A program made the translations under genes and the position numbers. A stretch of 64,000 bases of DNA from Pseudomonas linyingensis (GTDB taxonomy: Bacteria > Pseudomonadota > Gammaproteobacteria > Pseudomonadales > Pseudomonadaceae): contig NZ_FNZE01000009.1 in assembly GCF_900109175.1 (NCBI RefSeq), positions 62,001 through 126,000 of the forward strand, written 5' to 3'. Below, piece after piece: positions 7,141 through 14,130 of this stretch. Each line of letters begins with the position of its first letter. The stretch's first letter is position 1. A model generated the notes under the pieces. That model was not told the DNA's origin. It did not search any database and saw only the letters and a list, made by a program, of their open reading frames with translations.

Positions 7141-7169
7141 TCCGGCATCACCAACCCGAGATCGTCGCA

Positions 7170-7358
7170 ATGAAGACGCAAGAAGTGGCCGATTACTTCG
7201 GCGGCAAGAAGAAGCTCGCGGCAGCGCTGGGGGTTAGCCCAAGCGCCGTGAGCATGTGGGGCGAAACCATCCCAGAGACCCGCCAGTACCAGATCCAAGT
7301 CATCTCCAAGGGCAAGTTCAAGGTCGACCAGAAGCCTGACGCCCATCCCGCCGCCTGA
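7170..7358 (+). CDS. Cro-like HTH protein
   Basis: A 62-residue protein with a compact helix-turn-helix: EVADYFGGKKKLAAALGVSPSAVSMWG. It resembles Cro/YdaS-type regulators opposite CI. I chose the ATG at 7170 because the earlier in-frame ATG at 7131 lies inside the operator and -10 region of PR. It should repress the maintenance promoter and favour the lytic route. Confidence 0.85.
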   Translation: MKTQEVADYFGGKKKLAAALGVSPSAVSMWGETIPETRQYQIQVISKGKFKVDQKPDAHPAA

Positions 7359-7391
7359 CCCAGCCCCGCCCCACAACTGAGGAATCACCCC

Positions 7392-7745
7392 ATGACGAAA
7401 CTCCGCGAAGACCGGCGCCGCAAGGCGCCCGGATCGCACCTGACCGAAGAGATCAAGGTGCGCGTGTGCACCGATGACTACCGCGAGCTGATCGATGCCT
7501 CGCGGTTGAGCCACGCCGAGAACCTGACCGGCTACGCCCGCGACTGCATGTTCATCGGTCACCGCCTGCAGCAGGGCAGCCAGCGGGAGCAGATCCTGGC
7601 GGCGCTGGCGCTGCAGCAGAAGGCGCACACCCTGGCGGCGCTGTTCCGCGGCGAGCAGCTGGATCCGGAGCGCCTGAGCGAGCTGCTGGCGGAGTTGGTG
7701 AAGCAGGCCGGCGAGGCCAGTGTGCGGAAACGGAAAAGCGCCTGA
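7392..7745 (+). CDS. Hypothetical early protein, possibly RHH-type, 117 aa
   Basis: It lies 33 bases after cro in the rightward operon. The N-terminal part (TEEIKVRVCTDDYRELIDASRL) has the strand-helix look of ribbon-helix-helix proteins, and the remainder is helical (QREQILAALALQQKAHTLAALF). In lambdoid phages this position is taken by CII-type regulators, but no specific similarity can be claimed. GAGGAAT lies ahead of the ATG. Confidence 0.55.
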   Translation: MTKLREDRRRKAPGSHLTEEIKVRVCTDDYRELIDASRLSHAENLTGYARDCMFIGHRLQQGSQREQILAALALQQKAHTLAALFRGEQLDPERLSELLAELVKQAGEASVRKRKSA

Positions 7746-7764
7746 CAGGGCCTAGGAGGATTCG

Positions 7765-7962
7765 ATGTTTGCGAACGATGTGTGTGATGCGGCCATGGAG
7801 AGGCTCAGCCCGGCCGAGCGGCAGGAACTCGGTCGGGAGGCAGTCCAGCGTGGCTGCAATCTCAGCGAGGCCCTGGTGGCCGTGGCGCTGGAGAACCTGC
7901 AGCAGCAGCTCTATGCGCTGAGCGTAGCAAGTGGCCGGCGCCTGACGCTGGTCAAGGGATAG
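7765..7962 (+). CDS. Hypothetical early protein, 65 aa
   Basis: The ATG at 7765 follows TAGGAGGA at ideal spacing. The protein is helical and acidic (MFANDVCDAAMERLSPAERQELGREAV...). No family is recognised. It is co-oriented with cro and the replication genes. Confidence 0.6.
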   Translation: MFANDVCDAAMERLSPAERQELGREAVQRGCNLSEALVAVALENLQQQLYALSVASGRRLTLVKG

Positions 7963-7970
7963 GTCGAGAG

Positions 7971-7988
7971 GCCTCGCGAGAGCGGGGC
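7971..7988 (+). other. GAGA-loop hairpin ahead of the replication gene
   Basis: GCCTCGC (7971-7977) pairs with GCGGGGC (7982-7988) around GAGA, including one G-T wobble. It lies just after a small gene and 45 bases before the O-like gene. It has the same loop class as the late-gene hairpins. A short T-rich stretch follows, so attenuation is possible. Confidence 0.4.
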
Positions 7989-8032
7989 TCTTCGGCTTGG
8001 GAGGCCCTACCAGGGCGCAATGGGATTGCCGA

Positions 8033-9019
8033 ATGCCAAGTTTTCAGATCAACGACGAAGAGTGGGATGCGCTTTTCGACGAGCCGCACCACCTGCTCAA
8101 GGTGTACTGCGCGATCCGCAGGCACATGGACTTCACCACCGGTATTGCCGGCGTGAAGCGCCGCTTGAGTGAGCAGATGCTGCGCGAGCTGTTGAGCACC
8201 CCGGCGTCACCTGGACGGCCTGGTCACACAGCTACCCGCAAGGAGGTCCGCTATGCCGTGGACTTCCTGGTTCGAATTGGCCTGCTGGCTCTTCTGCCGA
8301 GCATGGGGCCGTTCGTTTTCGAGCTTCCTCTGGCGACCCGCGATATCTCCGTCTCGGGGAGGTGGGGCCAGGTTTTCGACCAAGGTGGGGCCAGAGGTGG
8401 GGCCGCAGGTGGGGCCACAGAAAAATCGCTAGAGCCAACGGAATACGGGGCTTTCAGCGAGGAAGAGGGGGGTGGCGGGGCCGTAGGTGGGAACGGAGGT
8501 TTGTCGGAGGCAGGGCCAGAGGTGGGGCCTACCTCCGGTCCTCCTCCTGATCTTCCTACTACTTCTTCTCCGCGCGAGGACTTCGCCTCGATCTGCCGGT
8601 TCCCGATGCGTGACGGCTGGGTACCCAGCGCGAAAGGCTGGAAAGCCACGACGACCCGGAACGGCCTCTCCCCCGAGGCGCTGACCGACGAGGCCCTGAT
8701 GGAGTTTCGCTCCTACTGGGTCAACCGCCCCGAGAAGAACCAATCCCAAGGCCAGTGGGAGCATGAACTGGCACAGGCACTGAAGCGCTCAATCCGCAGA
8801 ACTCAATCGAACAGGGAGAGGCACCATGAACAACCAGCAGAACCATCCGCAGCGGGTAACCAGCGACCTCGTCGACAAGGTTCTCTCTCAGCCGTCGACC
8901 GAGTCCGAGCAGCAAACGCAGCCGCAGAAGCTGCCCGACAGGCTGCTGGAGCGGCTCTGGCTGAAGATGGCGGAGATGTACGGTCACCGCTGGACGGCGA
9001 ATTTTGGCGAGAGGGCTGA
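8033..9019 (+). CDS. Phage replication initiator, O/DnaT-like
   Basis: A 328-residue protein. The N-terminal region (about 1-100; WDALFDEPHHLLKVYCAIRRHMDF...VRYAVDFLVRIGLL) reads like the winged-helix part of phage O-type replication proteins. The middle (about 105-185) is Gly/Pro-rich low complexity encoded by GGTGGGGCC-type direct repeats. The C-terminal block (WVPSAKGWKATTTRNGLS...) resembles DnaT-like domains. It is followed by a P-like gene that overlaps its last 194 bases. Repeats inside the gene suggest the origin lies here, as in lambda O. Confidence 0.7.
   Translation: MPSFQINDEEWDALFDEPHHLLKVYCAIRRHMDFTTGIAGVKRRLSEQMLRELLSTPASPGRPGHTATRKEVRYAVDFLVRIGLLALLPSMGPFVFELPLATRDISVSGRWGQVFDQGGARGGAAGGATEKSLEPTEYGAFSEEEGGGGAVGGNGGLSEAGPEVGPTSGPPPDLPTTSSPREDFASICRFPMRDGWVPSAKGWKATTTRNGLSPEALTDEALMEFRSYWVNRPEKNQSQGQWEHELAQALKRSIRRTQSNRERHHEQPAEPSAAGNQRPRRQGSLSAVDRVRAANAAAEAARQAAGAALAEDGGDVRSPLDGEFWREG
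8360..8529. repeat. Iteron-like direct repeats, candidate phage origin
   Basis: The 10-mer AGGTGGGGCC occurs at 8360, 8383, 8395, 8407 and 8520. The second to fourth copies are spaced exactly 12 bases apart. A related GGTGGCGGGGCC lies at 8471. An A-rich patch (ACAGAAAAATCGC) follows the cluster. Phage lambda has its origin iterons inside gene O, so a comparable origin is plausible. The 12-base period also keeps the reading frame, so protein-level repetition is an alternative cause. Confidence 0.5.
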
Positions 9020-9545
9020 TCCGGAAGGCGCCTGGGCAAACGTGCTCAAGGGGCTCACGGGCCAGCACCTGGCCAACGGCCTGAACGCGTTGGTGGACAA
9101 GGGCGAGGAGTACGACTGGCCACCGCCGGCGAACGTGTTCCGGGCGCTCTGCCTGGAAGTACCGGGGCTGCCGACCGAAGACGATGCCTGGGGACAGGCG
9201 CTGCGCGGTACCTACGGCCACCTGGCCGTGAAGATCGCCGCCGAGGCCACCGGTACCTACGACCTGCGCACGTCACGGCTCGATGACCGGTCACTGCGCA
9301 AGGTTTTCTCCCGCAACTACGCCATCGTCCGCGCTCGGGCCGCGATGGGTAAGCCGCTGGACGGGGAGATCCCGAAAGCGATCGAGCACCAGCAGAAGAC
9401 CCCAATGCAGGTCCAGTTCGCCCACTCGCACCGGGAGGCTCGTGACCTGATCACCGCCCAGGGGCTGCCGACCGATCCGAAACAGGCCCGCGCGCTGCTG
9501 CTGGCCAAGATGGGTATCTGCCGCGGAGGGCAGGCACATGGCTGA
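8826..9545 (+). CDS. Phage replication P-like protein (helicase loader candidate)
   Basis: A 239-residue protein (MNNQQNHPQRVTSDLVDKVL...). The core (LPDRLLERLWLKMAEMYGHRWTANFG..PEGAWANVLKGLTGQHLANGLNAL) matches my recollection of lambda P-type or replication-P-like proteins, which deliver the host DnaB helicase to the initiator. GGGAGAGG precedes the ATG at 8826. It overlaps the preceding gene by 194 bases in another frame, unusually long, and the next gene by 8 bases. Confidence 0.72.
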   Translation: MNNQQNHPQRVTSDLVDKVLSQPSTESEQQTQPQKLPDRLLERLWLKMAEMYGHRWTANFGERADPEGAWANVLKGLTGQHLANGLNALVDKGEEYDWPPPANVFRALCLEVPGLPTEDDAWGQALRGTYGHLAVKIAAEATGTYDLRTSRLDDRSLRKVFSRNYAIVRARAAMGKPLDGEIPKAIEHQQKTPMQVQFAHSHREARDLITAQGLPTDPKQARALLLAKMGICRGGQAHG

Positions 9546-9804
9546 GCTGCGCATGCTGCCGTTGCAGAGGTTTCTGGACGCGAGAATTTGCCGAAACATG
9601 GCCGACTTCGATCTGCGCGAGTGCCGTAGGAACATTGCGTTGGCTCGTCAGCATCCCGAGCGGGCCGGTAAGCACCTAGCCACTGCTCGGGAGATGCTCA
9701 GGAGTGCTGAAGGCATCCTGAAGCACGCAAGGGGCACCCATCTTTCCGCGGCATTGGTGGTCGGCGTAGTCAGCACTCCGGATATGGAGGCCGCCAATGT
9801 CTGA
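9538..9804 (+). CDS. Hypothetical phage protein, 88 aa
   Basis: It starts within the last codons of the P-like gene and ends inside the start region of rusA, so it is tightly coupled to both. The protein is helical with many Arg and His residues (ICRNMADFDLRECRRNIALARQHPERAGKHL). It may bind nucleic acid, but no family is recognised. Confidence 0.6.
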   Translation: MAELRMLPLQRFLDARICRNMADFDLRECRRNIALARQHPERAGKHLATAREMLRSAEGILKHARGTHLSAALVVGVVSTPDMEAANV

Positions 9805-10237
9805 CTTCCGTCCCATCGTGTTCACCGTCCCGGGCGAGCCCCAGGGCAAGGGGCGTCCGCGGATCGGTCGGGTCGGTTCGCATGCCCGGATGTTCACGCC
9901 GGCCAAGACCGTGGCCTACGAGGGACTGGTAGCGCTGGCCGCCCAAGAGGCGATGCAGGGCCGCGACATGATCACCGGTCCGGTGCTGATCGAGCTGCAC
10001 ATCCTGCATGGGGTACCTCAATCCATGTCGAAAAAGCGGAAGGTCCAGGCGCTCGCCGGCGAGCTGCTGCCGATGAAGAAGCCCGACACGGACAACGTGC
10101 TCAAAGCCATCTGTGACGGCTGCAATGGGGTGGTCTGGAAGGACGACGTGCAGGCGACCGACGGGGTTTTCCGGCGCCGGTACAGCGAGACGCCCGGTGT
10201 CAGGGTGCGGATCGTGCCGCTGATGGAGGGCGCGTAG
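9797..10237 (+). CDS. rusA: RusA-family Holliday junction resolvase
   Basis: A 146-residue protein, close to the usual RusA length. The acidic active site is visible as KKPDTDN (94-100) and DGCNGVVWKDD (107-117), with the basic N-terminal stretch PQGKGRPRIGR. RusA dimers cut four-way junctions formed during phage recombination and replication. The gene overlaps its predecessor by 8 bases. Confidence 0.93.
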   Translation: MSDFRPIVFTVPGEPQGKGRPRIGRVGSHARMFTPAKTVAYEGLVALAAQEAMQGRDMITGPVLIELHILHGVPQSMSKKRKVQALAGELLPMKKPDTDNVLKAICDGCNGVVWKDDVQATDGVFRRRYSETPGVRVRIVPLMEGA

Positions 10238-10283
10238 TGCGCAGCTACGCAGTTGCGCAAGGTGCGCAGGCGCGTACTGCGCG
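10232..10283. repeat. TGCGCA repeats and dyad after rusA
   Basis: TGCGCA occurs at 10238, 10254 and 10263, with TGCGCG at 10278. GCGTAG (10232-10237) and CTACGC (10245-10250) form an inverted repeat around the first. It lies between rusA and the gene in the late-regulator position, so a protein-binding site is possible. Confidence 0.35.
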
Positions 10284-10358
10284 CATGGGGGATGTGGGCT
10301 TGGCGCCGGCAATTCGTGCCTGGCGCTTATTTTCGCGATCTGCGCGGGGGATTGGGGA

Positions 10359-10961
10359 ATGAAATTGCTGAGTGCGCGGCAGGCGTGGCACGACTGCATG
10401 TACCAGGGTGGGAAGTGCATGCTGGAGTCGCTGGTGGAGCAGGCTTTCTGGGGGCAGGTGCAGTTTAGCGAGATCGATCGGTCGTTGGACAGAATCGCTC
10501 ATCAGGCGCTGGCTGGACGGTTCCAGTGCGCCATTGCGTCACTGCCAGCCGATCTGCGGGCGTTTGGGCACCACCTGTATGCGCCGGAGATCAACATCGA
10601 GACGTCCAACGCTTGGCTGGGGATCGCGCATGCGCTGCTGTGGCTGCGCTGGGGGAAGCGTGACCAGCTGAGCGCCGAGAAGCAGGCGGTAGGCTACTGG
10701 GTGGCACGCGGGGTGCTGTACCGGTACCGGATGATGGTGCAGGGCGGGATGGGTAACCCGGATCCGCTGGAACGCCCTGGGACGTTCCGGGCCTGGCTGT
10801 TCGATCATCATGGTATCCGGCTGGAGCGGCGCAACTGGTCGCGCGAGTGGGGCTGGATCGTGCAGGAGCTGTTTCGGGTGTGCGACCGGCTGGACGTGCG
10901 AGCGCTGGAGCCGGTGGCGCGGGTGTTGGAGGAGGAGCGGGGGATAGCGACCGCTGCATAG
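10359..10961 (+). CDS. Hypothetical protein in the late-regulator (Q-like) position
   Basis: A 200-residue protein (MKLLSARQAWHDCMYQGGKC...), rich in Trp, Arg and His (WLRWGKRDQL, GTFRAWLFDHHGIRLERRNWSREWGW). Its place between rusA and the lysis/late genes is where lambdoid phages keep antiterminator Q or another late activator, and two tandem terminators lie downstream. No zinc-finger or Q motif is evident. The role is inferred from position only. Confidence 0.55.
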   Translation: MKLLSARQAWHDCMYQGGKCMLESLVEQAFWGQVQFSEIDRSLDRIAHQALAGRFQCAIASLPADLRAFGHHLYAPEINIETSNAWLGIAHALLWLRWGKRDQLSAEKQAVGYWVARGVLYRYRMMVQGGMGNPDPLERPGTFRAWLFDHHGIRLERRNWSREWGWIVQELFRVCDRLDVRALEPVARVLEEERGIATAA

Positions 10962-11011
10962 CTATGGCATCTTGCTTTGCCATCACTACAACAATAGGGA
11001 GTTGGCCCTTC

Positions 11012-11872
11012 ATGGAGCCGAGAGTTCTATTCGATAAGTTCGCCGAACGGATATTCCAGTTGTCGCTGCTGCAAGGAGCAACCAAACGGCTTATTGACAA
11101 TGAAGTTCGCGATCTAAGGCGGATTAATGTGTCTGAGGGTGACTGCATATCAGCCCAAAGATTTTTATACTACAGACCTTCGAATGGGGCCCCTATAGCC
11201 CCGTTGGGAAGGGAGGCAGATGTAGGGCAAGCTCTGGTGGACTGCCGGATCCACAAGATCAAGCAGTATCAATGGATACTTGCCGAAGCGTATGAGGCCT
11301 TGGAAGACTTTCTCGAAGAGTCATATGCAGCTGCAGCGATGCGTAGTCCGAGCGTCTGGTGGATGTCAGATTTCGGTGATGTCGTGCAGGAGGATGTCGA
11401 CAAAAAAGACTTCCAATGGTTATTAGGTCGCGCTAGAAGGAAGAAAGATCGACCTTATAGCATAATCGAACGTTTTCGTGCTTCTTCCGAGAATTTTGCG
11501 CGGTTGGAAGTTGAAGATGCTAGGGGTGTAAACTATCGAGTCGTGCTGCTTCTGATAGAGAAGTTTCGTCATGTGATTGTCCACAATAATGGGTGTGTCG
11601 ATAATCTTGATGAGATAGTGAACAAGGCTTTTGGGAAGAGTGGTGAGGAAGGAAAATTTAAGGCTGACTTTAAAGCATTTTTCGAGGGGTACCTTGAGTT
11701 ACACGACGGTAGAAATATCGTCTGCCTGCTTGAGACGCCTCTTTCGCAGGACAACCCCCTGAGCAGGCTTGGTGGATATGGCGACACGTTAGGGAATCTG
11801 TTGAAGCTGCTTGTTAGCTTCGCCGACCTTGTAACGGAGACGGTGGAAAGTTTCGGACAGGAATCCTCTTGA
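11012..11872 (+). CDS. AT-rich accessory gene with HEPN-like motif
   Basis: A 286-residue mostly helical protein. I chose the ATG at 11012 because AGGGAG precedes it, although frames open further upstream. Near residues 190-200 the sequence EKFRHVIVHNNG carries an R-x4-H motif in a helical context, as in HEPN-domain RNases. The remaining parts are charged and lack recognisable motifs. It has lower GC than its neighbours and lies just before a terminator, typical of a moron gene. An RNase effector or defence role is possible, but the motif alone is weak proof. Confidence 0.6.
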   Translation: MEPRVLFDKFAERIFQLSLLQGATKRLIDNEVRDLRRINVSEGDCISAQRFLYYRPSNGAPIAPLGREADVGQALVDCRIHKIKQYQWILAEAYEALEDFLEESYAAAAMRSPSVWWMSDFGDVVQEDVDKKDFQWLLGRARRKKDRPYSIIERFRASSENFARLEVEDARGVNYRVVLLLIEKFRHVIVHNNGCVDNLDEIVNKAFGKSGEEGKFKADFKAFFEGYLELHDGRNIVCLLETPLSQDNPLSRLGGYGDTLGNLLKLLVSFADLVTETVESFGQESS

Positions 11873-11879
11873 CGCGCTT

Positions 11880-11911
11880 GTGCCGTATTAGGCACGATAT
11901 TCCCATCGTGC
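11880..11911 (+). other. Overlapping alternative hairpins after the HEPN-like gene
   Basis: GTGCC-GTATTA-GGCAC (11880-11895) and GCACGAT-ATTCCC-ATCGTGC (11892-11911) share the GCAC segment and cannot form fully together. This could be a switch between RNA folds, or coincidence. They lie between the gene's stop and a strong terminator. Confidence 0.35.
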
Positions 11912-11932
11912 GAAATTCCGCATGAAGCACAG

Positions 11933-11958
11933 AAACCCGGCCATCGCGCCGGGTTTTT
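11933..11958 (+). terminator. Rho-independent terminator
   Basis: AAACCCGGC (11933-11941) pairs with GCCGGGTTT (11948-11956), followed by T residues to 11958. It ends the early/accessory transcript. Confidence 0.85.
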
Positions 11959-12198
11959 GCGTTTCTGGGGTGCGCCACCGGCTCACGGTGGTCCCGCATC
12001 AGGGCGGCCCTTCGGGGATAGCCTGGACACTCCCGGCCGGCGGTGGGGTGGTCATGGAAAACACCGGCAGCTCGCGCAGTTCCCCTCCGGTTACTCGGGA
12101 TCTGGCGCGTTGATCGAACGGCGAGACCGATGCATTGGGGTGTCGGCGCCGCCGATCATGTGGCGGGCAGGCTGGGAAGACAGCCATCAGATTGATAG

Positions 12199-12230
12199 GG
12201 CCTCGCAGTGTTGCGGGGCCTTCTTGTTTT
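12199..12230 (+). terminator. Second terminator in the late leader (tR'-like)
   Basis: GGCCTCGCA (12199-12207) pairs with TGCGGGGCC (12212-12220) with one G-T wobble, followed by TTCTTGTTTT. It must be passed to express the lysis and structural genes if late transcription starts upstream. Confidence 0.75.
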
Positions 12231-12257
12231 GGCCTCGTCGAGAGACGCGCCAGGGCA

Positions 12258-12271
12258 ACGCCGGGAGGCGT
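12258..12271 (+). promoter_or_regulatory. GGGA-loop hairpin upstream of holin
   Basis: ACGCC-GGGA-GGCGT forms a perfect 5-bp stem, 60 bases before the holin start. The same stem with a GAGA loop precedes the scaffold and coat genes. Confidence 0.5.
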
Positions 12272-12330
12272 GGCCACAATCGCCCGGGCAACCGGGCACC
12301 TATTCAGCCCATGCGGGCCGCGAGGACTCG

Positions 12331-12645
12331 ATGAACGAGCAAGCAGACACCCTGGCCAACCTGATCGGGTGGTTGCAGTCCATCTCTCCGGCGCTGGCTG
12401 CGGTCGTCCTGTCGATCATCACCGCGGTGCTGCGCGTGGTCTACGGCGGCGGCAGCATCCGGCAGATGCTGCTCGAGGGCGCTTTGTGCGGCGCCGTTAC
12501 CCTTGCGCTGGTGCCGCTGCTGCAGTGGCTCGGCCTGCCGGACAACATGGCGACGTTCGCTGGCGGCATGACCGGATTCGTCGGGGTTGAGGAACTCCGT
12601 CGCTGGGCGATCCGGCTCGGCCAGCGCAAGTCGGAGGGGCAGTGA
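12331..12645 (+). CDS. Holin
   Basis: A 104-residue protein with hydrophobic segments at about 18-36, 48-66 and 70-88 and a charged C-terminus (EELRRWAIRLGQRKSEGQ). The pattern VVYGGGSIRQMLLEGALCGAVT is typical of the phage holin 3 / lambda-type holin families as I recall them. Holins form the membrane lesions that release endolysin. GAGG precedes the ATG. The stop overlaps the start of the endolysin gene (TGATG). Confidence 0.85.
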   Translation: MNEQADTLANLIGWLQSISPALAAVVLSIITAVLRVVYGGGSIRQMLLEGALCGAVTLALVPLLQWLGLPDNMATFAGGMTGFVGVEELRRWAIRLGQRKSEGQ

Positions 12646-13121
12646 TGATCCGCGAGATTCGCGCCCAGGCCATCGCTCCGGCGCTGGCACTGCTGCCGTC
12701 CAACATGGCCAGCCCCGAGGCTGTGGCGCAACTGCTCGCCATCGGCTTGCAGGAGTCCGGCCTTGTTCATCGCCGCCAGATCGGTGGCCCCGCGCGCGGT
12801 CTGCTCCAGTTCGAGACCGGCGGCGTGCGCGGCGTGCTGACCCATGAGGCCAGTCGCAGCCACGCCCTGGCGCTCTGTGCTGCCCGCGGCATCGAGCCGA
12901 CCACCGCCGCTGTCTATGCCTCCCTTGAGCGTGATGACGTGCTGGCCATGGCCATCGGCCGCCTGCTTCTGTGGACCGACCCCAAGCCCCTTCCCGGACT
13001 CGGCAAGGCCGACGAGGCCTGGGCGCTCTACCTGCGCACCTGGCGCCCGGGCAAGCCGCATCGCAACCGCTGGGATGCCTGTTACGCCTCAGCCCTGCGC
13101 GAGATCCGGGAGTCGGCATGA
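12645..13121 (+). CDS. Endolysin (lysozyme/transglycosylase-like)
   Basis: A 158-residue protein. The stretch AIGLQESGLVHRRQIGGPARGLLQFE has the catalytic-type Glu followed by Ser-Gly and the GLLQFE segment of lytic transglycosylase or goose-lysozyme folds. There is no signal peptide, so release depends on the holin. The ATG at 12645 has GGAGGGG ahead of it; a GTG at 12642 is an alternative. It is the second gene of the lysis cassette. Confidence 0.82.
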   Translation: MIREIRAQAIAPALALLPSNMASPEAVAQLLAIGLQESGLVHRRQIGGPARGLLQFETGGVRGVLTHEASRSHALALCAARGIEPTTAAVYASLERDDVLAMAIGRLLLWTDPKPLPGLGKADEAWALYLRTWRPGKPHRNRWDACYASALREIRESA

Positions 13122-13561
13122 TTCGTCTGCTGCTGGCCGCCCTTGCCGTCGTCTCTCTGCTGGCGCTGTGGCTGACCAGCGAACGCAGCGGCCTGCAGCG
13201 CGATCTGGCGACAGCAGAGGGCCAGGTCGAGCAGCTGCAGCAGTCTGCTCGCCTGGCCGAACAGGCCTTCGCCGCCCGCGACGCCGTCGACCAGCAACAT
13301 ACCGAGGAGTTGAGCCATGCCCGCGCCGAGAACGACCGCCTGCGCGCTGACGTTGCTGCTGGCGGCCAGCGGCTGTTCGTCAAGACAGCCTGCCCCGCAG
13401 TGCCCGCCTATTCCGGCGCCGCCGGCGTGGCTGATGCAGGCGCCGCCGAGCTCGCAGCAGACGCTCGACCGGATTATCACGCCCTCCGGGACGAGCTCGC
13501 GCTGAGTCGTCAGATGATCCTCGGCCTGCAGCAGTACGTGCGCGAGGTATGTGTGCGATGA
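13118..13561 (+). CDS. Rz-like i-spanin
   Basis: A 147-residue protein with one N-terminal membrane anchor (about 3-20, LLLAALAVVSLLALWL) followed by a long coiled coil (SGLQRDLATAEGQVEQLQQSARLAEQAF). This is the architecture of Rz inner-membrane spanins. It starts at an ATGA overlap with the endolysin stop and contains the Rz1 gene in another frame. With Rz1 it fuses inner and outer membranes in the last step of lysis. Confidence 0.87.
   Translation: MIRLLLAALAVVSLLALWLTSERSGLQRDLATAEGQVEQLQQSARLAEQAFAARDAVDQQHTEELSHARAENDRLRADVAAGGQRLFVKTACPAVPAYSGAAGVADAGAAELAADARPDYHALRDELALSRQMILGLQQYVREVCVR
13317..13505 (+). CDS. Rz1-like o-spanin lipoprotein, nested inside Rz
   Basis: A 62-residue protein read in a second frame wholly within the Rz gene. 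It has a signal peptide with lipobox LAASGC, then a proline-rich mature part (PAPQCPPIPAPPAWLMQAPP). Nested, proline-rich lipoproteins are the hallmark of Rz1. The partner of the surrounding Rz-like gene. Confidence 0.85.
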   Translation: MPAPRTTACALTLLLAASGCSSRQPAPQCPPIPAPPAWLMQAPPSSQQTLDRIITPSGTSSR

Positions 13562-14130
13562 CCGAGAAGAAACGCCCCACGGCCCGTTATGACTGGGCCG
13601 CCATCGAGCGCGACTACCGCACCGGCCAGTACAGCAACCGCGAGCTGTCGCGCATGCACGGCCCGAGCGAGGGTGCGATCCGTGCCCGGGCCAAGGAGGG
13701 CAACTGGCAGCGTGACCTGTCCGAGCAGATCCGCCAGCGCGTCCGCGAGAAGACCGGCAGGGCCATCGCCCAGGAGGTCGTGAAGGCGGAGACCGACGCC
13801 GAGATCGTCGAGCAGGCAGCGGAGGTTGGCGCCGGCATCGTTCGTGGCCACCAGCACCTGCTGCGCAAGGCCAAGACGCTGGCAGAGAGCCTGATGGATC
13901 TGCTGGAGCGGCAGCTGGAGAAGGGCACGGTCACCGTGCAGCTCAAGGGCGGCGACACCGCCGAGGTCGACGTGCCGCTCGACTATGCCGGCAAGACGCT
14001 GGGCAATGCCACGATGGCACTGGAGCGGGTGGTCCGGCTGGAGCGTCAGGCCTACGGGCTGGACGATGACGGCGCCGGCAAGGCGGTCGGCAAGACGCTG
14101 GACGAACTGCTGGCCGAGGTGGTCGAGTAA
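13558..14130 (+). CDS. Terminase small subunit
   Basis: A 190-residue protein. The N-terminal part (YDWAAIERDYRTGQYSNRELSRMHGPSEGAIRARAKEGNW) is a helix-turn-helix of the kind used to recognise the packaging site. The rest is helical, suiting oligomerisation, with an acidic C-terminus (KTLDELLAEVVE) likely to contact the large subunit. It starts at an ATGA overlap with the Rz stop and its stop overlaps the large subunit start (TAATG). Confidence 0.88.
   Translation: MTEKKRPTARYDWAAIERDYRTGQYSNRELSRMHGPSEGAIRARAKEGNWQRDLSEQIRQRVREKTGRAIAQEVVKAETDAEIVEQAAEVGAGIVRGHQHLLRKAKTLAESLMDLLERQLEKGTVTVQLKGGDTAEVDVPLDYAGKTLGNATMALERVVRLERQAYGLDDDGAGKAVGKTLDELLAEVVE

Larger units (their letters stand above)
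11959..12330 (+). other. Noncoding leader before the lysis genes
   Basis: No convincing gene lies in these 370 bases. The stretch holds a terminator at 12199-12230 and a GGGA-loop hairpin at 12258-12271. The arrangement resembles the lambda PR'-tR' leader, where Q lets polymerase pass a terminator ahead of the late genes. No clear late promoter could be picked by eye. Confidence 0.5.

Noticed and set aside
10359-10961. Firm naming of this gene as antiterminator Q
   Set aside because: Only the position fits. No recognisable Q, zinc-finger or sigma-interaction motif was seen.
12304-13383. Minus-strand frame of 359 aa opposite the lysis genes
   Set aside because: Holin, endolysin, Rz and Rz1 are well supported on the plus strand, and the antisense frame is Arg/Ala-rich nonsense.
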